In this document: in pieces, positions 28,149 through 37,804 of the stretch
How the letters are laid out: every line of letters begins with the position of its first letter
Position numbering within the stretch: position 1 is the stretch's first letter
Assembly (NCBI GenBank): GCA_937911345.1
Contig: CALDPP010000197.1
Span: forward strand, 1-48,696
DNA: 48,696 nucleotides
Direction of reading: 5' to 3'
DNA from: an uncultured euryarchaeote
GTDB lineage: Archaea; Thermoplasmatota; Poseidoniia; Poseidoniales; Poseidoniaceae
Position numbers and translations under genes: made by a program
Notes under the pieces: generated by a model
Database searches by the model: none
The model's input: only the letters and a program-made list of their open reading frames with translations
Told to the model about the DNA's origin: nothing

Positions 28149-30123
28149 AGTTAACAGAATACAACAACTTGATGATGAAACAATCGGCCATATTGCTGCG
28201 GGAGAGGTCGTCGAGAGGCCGGCTCAAGTCGTAAAAGAGTTGTTAGAGAATAGTCTAGATGCTGATTCTACACATGTGGAAGTTATAATCGAAAGAGGGG
28301 GTTTTGATTCAATTCTTATTATCGACAATGGATCAGGTATAAGCAGCGATGATATTCAACTATCAGTGGATAGACATGCAACCTCGAAATTATCTAATTT
28401 TAATGACCTTAATGAAATATACACTATGGGTTTTCGCGGCGAAGCATTAGCAAGTATTGGTATGGTTTCAGAGTTAACCGTCGCCAGTAAAACACGTGAT
28501 GGTGACGGTAATAGTATAACGGTAAACTTTGGGAAAAAGGGAGATGTCACATCTCATGGCATGTCATATGGCACCACGGTATCTGTTAGAGATATCTTCA
28601 AGAATACTCCAGCGAGATTATCTTTCCAAAGAAGGCCTGCCACTGAGAGCGCAAAAATTGTTGATGTTATGATATCCCACGCAATCTCAAATAACAAGGT
28701 TGGATTTAAACTGGTTTCAGATGGAAAAACCATTCTGAACATTCCTGTATCAAATTCAACATCAGACAGATTGTATGACATTCTAGGAGGACAAGCATCA
28801 CAACTAATTGAATTAAATTCTCCAAGCCAAGATTTAGATGTACCAGGTGGAGAAAGTTGGACTGGTTGGATTAGTACTCCCGACATCACCAGAGGTAAAG
28901 GAGATGAAGTATACATCTTGATCAATGATAGACCCGTTGCATCCGGACCTTTTCATCAAGCAATCAGAAGAGGCTACAAGACGAGACTAATGCAAGGCAG
29001 ACACCCTGTTGCGGTTCTCTCCCTCAAGATACCTGCTTCTGAAGTCGATGTAAATGTGCATCCAACAAAAAGAGAAGTTCGGTTAAAACATTCATGGAGA
29101 GTTTTGGAAAGGCTTGAAAGATCAATAGCATACACATTGGAAAATGTTGCTACGGAACCAGAAACAGATGGCAGTATTATTGGATTATCATCGCTTAATC
29201 CAAATGTCAAGCCAATTCAAGATTCGCTATTTGTGAATGAAAAAGAGAAAGAAAACGAAGCAGGAGATAATATTGCAAATCCCCCTCAATCATCAGTTCC
29301 TGCATGGGCTTTAGCCGCAGGAACACAATTGAACTTGACTGGAATCAAAGCTAAAGAAGCGAAGCCATTAGCAAAACTACGCCCGATTTCACGCTCTGAG
29401 ACGCCACAAGAGACCCTGCCAGGTTTACCAGAAAAACCGATTTCAGCAGCCCTTTCTAGCGCTGAAAGGGATTTACACAGGCATTCACACAATGGAATAT
29501 CTACATCACCTTTGGAAGAAGAGAAATTACGCGGAGAGGAGAATTCTCTTGGCATCATGGAACCATTAGCCCAATTCGCTGATTCTTACATTATTGTTCA
29601 ATCTAGTGAGGAATTGTTACTGATTGACCAGCATGCCCTGCATGAAAGGGTTAGATATGAAAGACTCAAACAATCAAAAAAGGAATGGGTTGCTCAAAAT
29701 TTAATCTCACCAATCGAACTAATTCTAAATCCAGTTCAAAAACAGATTGTAATTGGGTCTATAGAACAATTATCTGAGATGGGTTTCACAATATCAATAA
29801 ACGATTCATCAATTACCCTATTATCTCATCCATTATTTATCAGTGGACAAGACATTGAGAAGGTTTTCAAAGATTTATTACAAGATTTGTCTGAAGACGG
29901 AGCACCTCTCGAAACTATTGAGAAACTAATGGATCATATGGCTTTCATGAATGCATGCCGTGGTGCGGTAAAAGCAAATCAAAGATTATCAATTTCTGAA
30001 ATGCGTAGACTAATTGAAGATATGAGAAAAATACCCAACCCATGGGCTTGTGTTCATGGCAGACCTACTGCATTGAGAATAGACATAGACTCGCTTGACC
30101 ATCATTTCGGTCGTCATGGATGA
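28141..30123 (+). CDS. mutL: DNA mismatch repair protein MutL with endonuclease motif
   Basis: IAAGEVVERPAQVVKELLENSLDA, DNGSGI, GFRGEALASI; C-terminal DQHALHERVRYE matches DQHA(X)2E(X)4E. ATG 28141 overlaps the mutS stop. Confidence 0.95.
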   Translation: MIKVNRIQQLDDETIGHIAAGEVVERPAQVVKELLENSLDADSTHVEVIIERGGFDSILIIDNGSGISSDDIQLSVDRHATSKLSNFNDLNEIYTMGFRGEALASIGMVSELTVASKTRDGDGNSITVNFGKKGDVTSHGMSYGTTVSVRDIFKNTPARLSFQRRPATESAKIVDVMISHAISNNKVGFKLVSDGKTILNIPVSNSTSDRLYDILGGQASQLIELNSPSQDLDVPGGESWTGWISTPDITRGKGDEVYILINDRPVASGPFHQAIRRGYKTRLMQGRHPVAVLSLKIPASEVDVNVHPTKREVRLKHSWRVLERLERSIAYTLENVATEPETDGSIIGLSSLNPNVKPIQDSLFVNEKEKENEAGDNIANPPQSSVPAWALAAGTQLNLTGIKAKEAKPLAKLRPISRSETPQETLPGLPEKPISAALSSAERDLHRHSHNGISTSPLEEEKLRGEENSLGIMEPLAQFADSYIIVQSSEELLLIDQHALHERVRYERLKQSKKEWVAQNLISPIELILNPVQKQIVIGSIEQLSEMGFTISINDSSITLLSHPLFISGQDIEKVFKDLLQDLSEDGAPLETIEKLMDHMAFMNACRGAVKANQRLSISEMRRLIEDMRKIPNPWACVHGRPTALRIDIDSLDHHFGRHG

Positions 30124-30130
30124 TTTCGGT

Positions 30131-31447
30131 TTAAATTCCAAGACGATTTAAAAAGTCAAAATCTGCTACACTATGCAGCCCCTTACCAATTAGATCTCCA
30201 CCATATTTGGTCATCAAAATTGCTGCAGTCATGAATATCCTGTGATCATGATAACAATCCACAGGTAAAACTGGCTTAGTTAATTTTTGACCGCCTTCGA
30301 TAATTATTTTTTGACCATCAAAAATACCTTTCAAACCAAAACTATCCATCAATCCTAGAGTACTTTCAATCCTATTACTTTCCTTGTATACAGTATGTGA
30401 TATTCCAATAATTTCACCACCACCAGCTAAAGAAATTGTAACCGCTAATGGAGTAATCAAATCATTACAATCGGTCAAATCATAACTTGCATATTCTCCT
30501 TTGTTTAGAGATTTTATTGCATTGTCATCCCAACTTATTCCCAAATATTTTGCAGAATATTGTAAGATTTCATTACCAAGTGTATCATTATTTTCGGGCC
30601 AATTCGATAACTCCAAATTACAGGTATGTAATTTGCACAATAATATTGCAAAACTGGCCATAGATGAATCTCCTGGAATGGTTATTTCATCCGGTAATGA
30701 CACTTCCCACTTATTCAATCGATAACCGTAATCTGTTGCTAAAATATCTGCTCCATACCTATTACACAACTCTTTTGTTAATATATAATGGCGATTAGAT
30801 ACCGTTGGACCTAACAACTTCAAATCAACATTACATGGGAATAAAGCACTAGAAATCATCCAAGAACTGAGAGGTTGACTTGATTTACTACAATCAAGCG
30901 TAATTAGTTTGTTAGTATCACTATCTCCAAACCATGGACCTTTAATCTTCAATGGCAGATTACTATCAGTAGTTTTCTCGACAAATACATCTGCATCCAT
31001 TAGTGAATTAATCATTGATTGATTATATCTCTTTGAGAGTGATTCATCTCCAAATAAAGTTATTTCATCCCGCATTGAGGATATTAACCCCATAACAATT
31101 CTTAGTGCTGTTCCAGAATTTCCGCAATCAACACTTGAGTTTACAGATGAAAAACCATCTTTGCCAACTCCATAAATTGTCACTATCGTAACCCGTTTGT
31201 CAAATTGTTTTGTGATATTTACACCAATCGATTGAAGTGAGCGAATCATAGACTCAATATCATCGCCCAAAATACCATTCAGTCGGATTTTGCAAACCCC
31301 TTGATTAATTGCTGCTAAAGCAAGGATTCTAATCATGTGACTTTTTGATGGTGGTAAGTAATAATTTATCGAATTGAACTCAAGTTTTGGAATATGTTGC
31401 AACTCGTCAAACGATTTGCTGAGCGTCCCACTTTGATACTCAGTCAC
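30131..31447 (-). CDS. aroA: 3-phosphoshikimate 1-carboxyvinyltransferase (EPSP synthase)
   Basis: LPPSKSHMIRILALAA, DCGNSGTALRIVMGL, GDSSMASFAILLC, DHRIFMTAAIL. Confidence 0.92.
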   Translation of the reverse strand: MTEYQSGTLSKSFDELQHIPKLEFNSINYYLPPSKSHMIRILALAAINQGVCKIRLNGILGDDIESMIRSLQSIGVNITKQFDKRVTIVTIYGVGKDGFSSVNSSVDCGNSGTALRIVMGLISSMRDEITLFGDESLSKRYNQSMINSLMDADVFVEKTTDSNLPLKIKGPWFGDSDTNKLITLDCSKSSQPLSSWMISSALFPCNVDLKLLGPTVSNRHYILTKELCNRYGADILATDYGYRLNKWEVSLPDEITIPGDSSMASFAILLCKLHTCNLELSNWPENNDTLGNEILQYSAKYLGISWDDNAIKSLNKGEYASYDLTDCNDLITPLAVTISLAGGGEIIGISHTVYKESNRIESTLGLMDSFGLKGIFDGQKIIIEGGQKLTKPVLPVDCYHDHRIFMTAAILMTKYGGDLIGKGLHSVADFDFLNRLGI

Positions 31448-31475
31448 ATGTGCCCCAGCAACTCATTTATCATCA

Positions 31476-32522
31476 ATGCTTGTAAAACAGTTGAATAACC
31501 TCAAACACTTAGTTCAAGATATGACGGAGGACTCCCTTGGTAGACCTCTCAAAGATTTACGCATTTCTATAACCGATCGCTGTAACTTTCGCTGTAATTA
31601 CTGTATGCCTCCAGATCAATTCTCAAATAACCATGAATTCCTGCCGCGCAGCGAAATATTGAGTTTTGAAGACATAACACTAATTGTCAAATCAATGTTA
31701 AGTCTAGGATTAAAAAAAGTAAGAATAACTGGTGGTGAACCATTACTTAGAAAAGACATCTGTACGCTTATATCCATGATTAGAGAATGTGATTCTGATC
31801 TCGATATTGCCTTAACTACAAATGGCAGTTTACTCAGTAAATTTGCTGATGATTTAGCAAAATCAGGATTAGATAGAGTTACCGTAAGTATTGATGCAAT
31901 TGATGACAAGATGGTTAGGGAGATTTCAAACTCAAACGTATCCTCACAAGAGATTGTCGATGGAATTATCGCTGCTAAAAATTCCGGGTTGAAAGTAAAA
32001 GTCAATACAGTTGTGATCAAGGATTTTAATGAAAACCAAATCATCCCGCTGGTGGAATTATTCTATAGAATGAGAGTTACTGTTAGGTTTATTGAATATA
32101 TGGATGTTGGCGGGACAAGAGACTGGAACCCTAATCAGGTTGTTTTTGGTGAAGAAATGAGACGCATTATTGAGCGAGGAATTGGAACGCTTAGTCCGGT
32201 AAAAGATTCTCAATATGGAGAGGTAGCAAACCGTTGGTGTTTAGAAGATGGTTATCAAATTGGCTTTATTGAATCAATCTCAAAACCGTTTTGTAACTCA
32301 TGTACAAGAGCACGGATTTCTGCAAATGGTAGTATCTATACATGCCTGTTCTCAGAACACGGACACGACTTGAAATCACTGATAAAAATGGGCGCTGAAT
32401 CAAAGGATTTGACTGATGCAATTGCAGCAGTATGGGGCAAAAGAGAAGATAGGTACTCGGAAATTCGACAAACTATAACCTCTAAATCAAAGCCTGTGCA
32501 AATGCACTTTATTGGTGGTTAA
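31476..32522 (+). CDS. moaA: GTP 3',8-cyclase MoaA (radical SAM)
   Basis: DLRISITDRCNFRCNYCMPP (CxxxCxxC), VRITGGEPLLRKD, CNSCTRARISANGSIYTCLF, C-terminal GG. Start could be ATG 31521. Confidence 0.94.
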   Translation: MLVKQLNNLKHLVQDMTEDSLGRPLKDLRISITDRCNFRCNYCMPPDQFSNNHEFLPRSEILSFEDITLIVKSMLSLGLKKVRITGGEPLLRKDICTLISMIRECDSDLDIALTTNGSLLSKFADDLAKSGLDRVTVSIDAIDDKMVREISNSNVSSQEIVDGIIAAKNSGLKVKVNTVVIKDFNENQIIPLVELFYRMRVTVRFIEYMDVGGTRDWNPNQVVFGEEMRRIIERGIGTLSPVKDSQYGEVANRWCLEDGYQIGFIESISKPFCNSCTRARISANGSIYTCLFSEHGHDLKSLIKMGAESKDLTDAIAAVWGKREDRYSEIRQTITSKSKPVQMHFIGG

Positions 32523-33013
32523 TCCTCAATTAGAATTAGTTTTACGTCAAACAACAAACGGTTTGAACTTTGATCGATAAGTTTCATGCTCCAGGTGCCA
32601 TCCTTTGAGCCAATGGTTTCTGAATCAATTACGAAGTAATCTCCTTGGGTTACTGAATAACCAGCATCCCTATCGTGGAATGAAACATTGGAACCAACTA
32701 CTCCATAGACATCTGGGTCATCAACAAATCCACTATGTTCCCTAGAATTCAAATCATTTTCATTGTATATTTGGTATTCTAATCGAGCTGGATCTAAAGA
32801 TTGGTCTAGGTTGGTAATTCTCACAACATGAAATCCATTATCTAACCCTTTAACGCTAACTGAAACCTCTGGCTCTGCTTTTTCTACAGAGTTAATAGCA
32901 CCCTGCATCATAACGAAAACCATACTTGAAAGCATTACAGTAATTGCTAGTAGCAGAACTGTGGCAATAACCGGACTGACCGCTTCACAATCTCGGGTGC
33001 GGTAATTGTCCAT
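32519..33013 (-). CDS. Archaeal type IV pilin-like protein (class III signal peptide)
   Basis: MDNYRTRDCEAVSPVIATVLLLAITVMLSSMVFVMMQG typical archaeal pilin N-terminus. Confidence 0.85.
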   Translation of the reverse strand: MDNYRTRDCEAVSPVIATVLLLAITVMLSSMVFVMMQGAINSVEKAEPEVSVSVKGLDNGFHVVRITNLDQSLDPARLEYQIYNENDLNSREHSGFVDDPDVYGVVGSNVSFHDRDAGYSVTQGDYFVIDSETIGSKDGTWSMKLIDQSSNRLLFDVKLILIED

Positions 33014-33093
33014 GCATTAGCCTGTACATCATCTAACTTGAATCAACCGGCTATTTCAGTAGATAATTTGGCAATTGTTGTCGAATTATCGAT

Positions 33094-34071
33094 TTACAAC
33101 TTACGAGTTGTGGCATATTCAGCAACATTTTCAAGCAACAATTTCGCATTGCAATCTGGAAAGATGCTGAGATGATTAATCGCTCTTTCGAAATGATTGT
33201 TGATTAATATCTTAGTGTAATTAAAGCTATCAGATTTTTCTAGCAGTCCAATTAATTCATCAAATAGTTCATCACTAAAATTATTGATTATTTCTGCTAA
33301 CCTCTCCCTATTTTTCCCATGAGACAAAGTTAACGAGTGGATAAGTGGTAAGGTCATCTTGCCTTCATGAACATCTGTACCACGTGGTTTACCAATTTGG
33401 TCATCACCGAGTAAGTCAAGTAAATCATCAACTAATTGGTAAGCTATACCTATCTCGTTACCAAATTCTTCGAGAGCCTCTAGTTGTTCTTGATTTGCTC
33501 CTGCTACAATACCTGCGCTTCGACAGCCTGAAGCAAAAGGACCGGCAGTTTTTCCTTTCACGATGCTAATATAATCCTCTGGAGACGTTTTCAAATTCTG
33601 AATGTGATCTATTTGAGAGAATTCCGAAACCGCGATACTAGAACAACAGTTTGCAATATTAGTCACAATGTCTTGATTATACTGGCCCCCCAAGGCGTAG
33701 CCTTGGACAAATAACCAATCGCCAGCGATTATCGCTTTTGATAAACCAGATGTTTCGTGAATCGTTGGTATTCCTCGCCTGTGAGTTGCCCCGTCGTTGA
33801 TATCATCATGAACCAAAGTTGCAGTGTGAAGGAATTCAAAGGCCATGGCTAATGGCATGATTTTTGATAACTCTTGACCACCAGCGATTTCGTATGATAA
33901 ACACATCATTATTGGCCTTAGACGTTTACCTCCAGCCAAGAGTACCCTCCCGGATAATTCGACTACTTCTCCAGAATCTATTCTAGAAGCAATCATCTCT
34001 TCTAAGGCAATATCGATCTGTTGACGTAGAGATTCTAGACCATGTTCGACAGCCGGCTTAATCTGCGCCAT
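33094..34071 (-). CDS. Polyprenyl (geranylgeranyl/farnesyl) diphosphate synthase
   Basis: GGKRLRPIMMCL, TATLVHDDINDGATHRRGIPTIHE, QLVDDLLDLLGD; start MAQIKPAVEHG at 34071 (tracked ORF starts 34134). Confidence 0.92.
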   Translation of the reverse strand: MAQIKPAVEHGLESLRQQIDIALEEMIASRIDSGEVVELSGRVLLAGGKRLRPIMMCLSYEIAGGQELSKIMPLAMAFEFLHTATLVHDDINDGATHRRGIPTIHETSGLSKAIIAGDWLFVQGYALGGQYNQDIVTNIANCCSSIAVSEFSQIDHIQNLKTSPEDYISIVKGKTAGPFASGCRSAGIVAGANQEQLEALEEFGNEIGIAYQLVDDLLDLLGDDQIGKPRGTDVHEGKMTLPLIHSLTLSHGKNRERLAEIINNFSDELFDELIGLLEKSDSFNYTKILINNHFERAINHLSIFPDCNAKLLLENVAEYATTRKL

Positions 34072-34145
34072 GAACCATCCACCTAGGGTGCCCTTCTTAA
34101 CCAATGGTCTACGCCCACAAATTGTTCGGAGCAATCTGAGCCGAG

Positions 34146-35309
34146 GTGTTGGAGATGGAAGAAAAGCCTAGATTAGAGGTTTTAACTACTCCATCAAACT
34201 ATGATGGTGTTAGGCTTCAGGTCGAAAATTTGATTGTGAAAAATCGTGACTCATTTAATTTCAAAATGACTGAATTACCCCACATGGAGGTAGCAATTGA
34301 GAGTCTTAAATCTGGTACTGCTGATATGTTAGCAATGAGCATTGAACAGTGGAAATCTTTGGATGTTGAAGGCCTCAAAATTTCTGCCTTTTTACCAAGA
34401 AGAGAGCCAACTTGGGTCCTTGTTGGCGATGATAAACCGGAGTATTTACCACTGAATGCGACGGTTATATGTCCAAAAAAATTGATCAAGAGACAATTGA
34501 TAAGAATGAGACCGGATCTCTTGGTATATGACTTGAGAGAGTTTCTCGAGTTAGAAAAATTATCCTTGGATAGTGAAGTTGTTGATGATGGAGGAGGGCT
34601 TGAACTCCTGGAAAAATTGCGAAACGATGGCTTGATTGACGGATATGTGATATCACGCGGCCAATTTAGTCAGATTAAGTCTAGAGTCAGGCGTCACACA
34701 TTAGGAATGCAAAGAGAGAAACCCTCTCAAGAATTTGAACGTTCAACATTTATTTCTCCTCCTTTGGAGGGATTTACCGTCCTTGTATCTAGAGAAGGAT
34801 TTCCGATTTCAGTGGTTAAAAATCTCAATGATACTGCTGCAGAGACTTGCTATACTGTTGAAAACGCAATCTTTGAATCTCTGTCGGATGAGTTGAAGGA
34901 GATTTGTGGGATTTTTGTAGAACAAAAGAAATTATCGACTATCTTGAAACAATATGTCAAACTAATTGATGATTCATACGCTTTGAAAATTGGCGAGAAT
35001 TATTTGATTCCAAGTAAGAAAAAAACTAGAGATTTAAGAACTAAATGGAATCCATCAAGAAACATAATCCAAGGACCTAGAATCTGTATTTACTTTGAAT
35101 TACTCAGTAAAAACAGCAATGTATCCCTAGAATTAGTCCGAATTGAACCAATTTTGGAAAACCGATATGATAGGGGTAAAAATGTCCTAATTCAAGAAAT
35201 AAAGTTCCTAGTTGAATTATTACAACAAGATCATGATGAGTTGAAGAGGTTAATCAATGGATTGCCTGAAGAATATCGACTAGCAAGGTCCGGCCTACTG
35301 GAATTGTAG
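34146..35309 (+). CDS. Protein resembling hydroxymethylbilane synthase (HemC), probably divergent or inactive
   Basis: AIESLKSGTADMLAMSIEQWKSLDVEGLKISAFLPRREPTWVLV...LPLNATVICPKKLIKRQLIRMRPDLLVYDLREF resembles HemC blocks by eye; key residues differ. Confidence 0.5.
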   Translation: MLEMEEKPRLEVLTTPSNYDGVRLQVENLIVKNRDSFNFKMTELPHMEVAIESLKSGTADMLAMSIEQWKSLDVEGLKISAFLPRREPTWVLVGDDKPEYLPLNATVICPKKLIKRQLIRMRPDLLVYDLREFLELEKLSLDSEVVDDGGGLELLEKLRNDGLIDGYVISRGQFSQIKSRVRRHTLGMQREKPSQEFERSTFISPPLEGFTVLVSREGFPISVVKNLNDTAAETCYTVENAIFESLSDELKEICGIFVEQKKLSTILKQYVKLIDDSYALKIGENYLIPSKKKTRDLRTKWNPSRNIIQGPRICIYFELLSKNSNVSLELVRIEPILENRYDRGKNVLIQEIKFLVELLQQDHDELKRLINGLPEEYRLARSGLLEL

Positions 35310-35310
35310 G

Positions 35311-35910
35311 TCACTCGGATTCTGCATTGGACTTATTTTCGACTAGTTTGTCGAATCCTTGATTTGAGATGTATGTTTCTAAATCGATTAATTCTGAAGG
35401 GGTTTGGTCATCACACAAATCGGTTATTGATTGGTCAATATCTCTAGCAATCCTTTCCCAAGTACCAGCAAACCTTTGCAAATCGGAAGCAAATCTTTCG
35501 ATTGCTTCAACAGCTGACATGTTTGGATGTAAGACCAATGAGATGTCATTAGAAATTCTTTCATTTGCTTTTTTCAAACGATTGATATCACCAAACAAAT
35601 CTACCATTGTCAGACGCAATTCATCTAGGTTGTTTGTCTTGGAGAATCTTCTCTGGGCCTTTTCGACTGATTTCTTCATGCTTCCAATTCCCGCAACCAT
35701 CGCTTCTCTAGCCTTGGAGGATTCTAAAATCGCAGTTTCTGCCTCAGAAATCCGTTGATTTAATGCTTCTTCTAAGCCACTAAGATTTTTCTTGAAATCA
35801 TTCTTGACTGTCTCTGACAGAGATTCTACTAACATATTCGTTTCTTTTAAGGCACTTTTTGCAGATTTGTAACTCCTACTCATAGCGCTCACCAATGTGC
35901 CTCTGTGCAA
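35311..35910 (-). CDS. Coiled-coil hypothetical protein
   Basis: Heptad-rich charged sequence KSALKETNMLVESLSETVKNDFKKNLSGLEEALNQRISEAET... Confidence 0.65.
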   Translation of the reverse strand: MHRGTLVSAMSRSYKSAKSALKETNMLVESLSETVKNDFKKNLSGLEEALNQRISEAETAILESSKAREAMVAGIGSMKKSVEKAQRRFSKTNNLDELRLTMVDLFGDINRLKKANERISNDISLVLHPNMSAVEAIERFASDLQRFAGTWERIARDIDQSITDLCDDQTPSELIDLETYISNQGFDKLVENKSNAESE

Positions 35911-36039
35911 GGTTAAATGTCAAGTATACAATACCTTTGCGGAAGTAAAAAAACACCTCAAAAACCAAAAGAAAACTTGCTCATGATAGCGAAACCACAT
36001 ATACTGCTTTGTACGCATATCGAACAAGGTGGTAAGATT

Positions 36040-37803
36040 ATGGACAAGGTAGACCTTCTTTGCGAGTTATACCAAGCCAAATTTGATCGCTTGAAAGAAA
36101 TGGCATCTGTCAGCGATTTACCGAAGAATGGCCCAGTTGAAGTTGTTAGAGCAAGGCTGATAAAAAATCTAGTCTTATCTGAATGGGATTTATCAAAAGA
36201 AAGTATAAAATCAATAAAAAATAAACAACTCGGAGAGATTTTGGGTGTGTTTGGCCTAAAGAAGTCTGGTTCAATAAGAGAACGCCGACAGAGGTTATAC
36301 TTGCACTTATACCAAGATCCAAAACAATTAACTGCAGAAAATCTTGACAAAATGAATAAACAAGAAATACATTCTCTTTGTAAAACTCTCGAACTACCAC
36401 TGACTGGTGACAAACAAACTCTGCTCGTTAGAGTGGCTGGTGTCTTAGCTTCACAACAGGGTTCATGGGGGAAAGTGAAAAAATCTCTAAAGCGGAAAAA
36501 TGACAATGCTAAATCAAAAATCATAATTCCAAATCCTTCAGATGATGAAGATTACAATTCAACTGACATTCATGATTCAGTTGAAAAATTCATCGAAGAT
36601 CACCCGGAAGGTTGGAGTTTCGAGGATGAGTCTGAATTAAGAAATAATCTAGCTGAAGAGGGACTTGATATTTCTAGAGTCGAGGTCTCCAATACCATAG
36701 ATGATGCTTTGAAAAATGTTCACGCTAATCACGAAACTCCTGCTCCTATCCCGCAAATGAACCAAACTGCTCCAAGCATTGTAGGAGAAGATGATATCGA
36801 CACATTAGAAAAAGAGGCTGCAATCATTGAAGTTGAGTCTAGATTAGCAGAAATAGAGGCTGCTGCACGTGATTTCTTAACTGTAAGTTCATCAGCAAAC
36901 AGTGAGGACCTTGAGTTGTTTATATCTAGTTTAGGCAATCATGGATTGCCTGTTGATGTAAAGTCAGTACGTTCTTACTTGGCAGACTTAGTGATGAAAA
37001 TTGAGTTCAAAATAGAATCAGAAAATAATGCAATAAATAGCATGCCAAATTCATGGTCCGAACGTGAAGCAGTAAGACAATTTGAAAATTCTAGGAGTTC
37101 TTTAAGAGACCAATTATCTAACACAATTGATTTGCATAACGGTGACTTAGTCAAAGCTAGAATGGCTTTCGAAGAAATTGCCAAGTCAATGGGTCTTGAT
37201 TTAAGGATACCAAGTATTTCGGGAAGATTACATGCTTTATTCGACCTGCATATAGATTTGTCAGAGGCAGAAGGTTTGCAAGACCCAAATATCGCTAGAA
37301 GAAATCGTGTCTTGAAAATATTACATCATGGTTCAGTTCATGTAACACCGGAAGAAAGGCGAGTTATTGCTAGACTTGAGAGAAATATTGTTGCATTTGA
37401 ACAACTAGTTGAAACAGTTATGGAATCATCCGAGGGAACATTCACAGAATCACAACAAGCACTAATAATTAGGTTCCTTGAATCTAGAGGTTATGATGTT
37501 AACACTCCGGATTTAAGGCCGAAAGTTCTTGCTGCATCCGGAATAATTGGTGCTGAGTTAGGATATTTGTCACCATCAGAGATCCCAAAAATTGCACCAG
37601 GTGTTGTGGTATCGGATAGTGAAGTGGATTCAATAATTACTGAACTTAAATCACTTGCTAGCAGTTTCAAGCCAAAAAGTGATGACAAAACTGAGGATGT
37701 TATAGCTGCAGATGAAAATCTAAATGATGCAGGAGAAAGAGTAAAATCTGCTAGAGAAAAGATCAACCATATCGATGATATCTTAGCACGCCTAAGAGGC
37801 TAA
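36040..37803 (+). CDS. Multi-repeat protein with SAP-like N-terminal motifs
   Basis: ATG 36040 after AAGGTGG; SAP-like segments (SVSDLPKNGPVEVVRARLIKNL, LGEILGVFGLKKSGSIRERRQRLYLHL, IHSLCKTLELPLTGDKQTLLVRV) followed by repeated G-L/Y-D/P modules. Confidence 0.65.
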   Translation: MDKVDLLCELYQAKFDRLKEMASVSDLPKNGPVEVVRARLIKNLVLSEWDLSKESIKSIKNKQLGEILGVFGLKKSGSIRERRQRLYLHLYQDPKQLTAENLDKMNKQEIHSLCKTLELPLTGDKQTLLVRVAGVLASQQGSWGKVKKSLKRKNDNAKSKIIIPNPSDDEDYNSTDIHDSVEKFIEDHPEGWSFEDESELRNNLAEEGLDISRVEVSNTIDDALKNVHANHETPAPIPQMNQTAPSIVGEDDIDTLEKEAAIIEVESRLAEIEAAARDFLTVSSSANSEDLELFISSLGNHGLPVDVKSVRSYLADLVMKIEFKIESENNAINSMPNSWSEREAVRQFENSRSSLRDQLSNTIDLHNGDLVKARMAFEEIAKSMGLDLRIPSISGRLHALFDLHIDLSEAEGLQDPNIARRNRVLKILHHGSVHVTPEERRVIARLERNIVAFEQLVETVMESSEGTFTESQQALIIRFLESRGYDVNTPDLRPKVLAASGIIGAELGYLSPSEIPKIAPGVVVSDSEVDSIITELKSLASSFKPKSDDKTEDVIAADENLNDAGERVKSAREKINHIDDILARLRG

Positions 37804-37804
37804 G

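Noticed and set aside
31616-32044. 142-aa minus-strand ORF
   Set aside because: Antisense shadow of moaA, Ser/Leu/Ile-rich.
35958-36524. 188-aa minus-strand ORF
   Set aside because: Antisense to the SAP-repeat gene; Ser/Phe/Cys-rich shadow composition.
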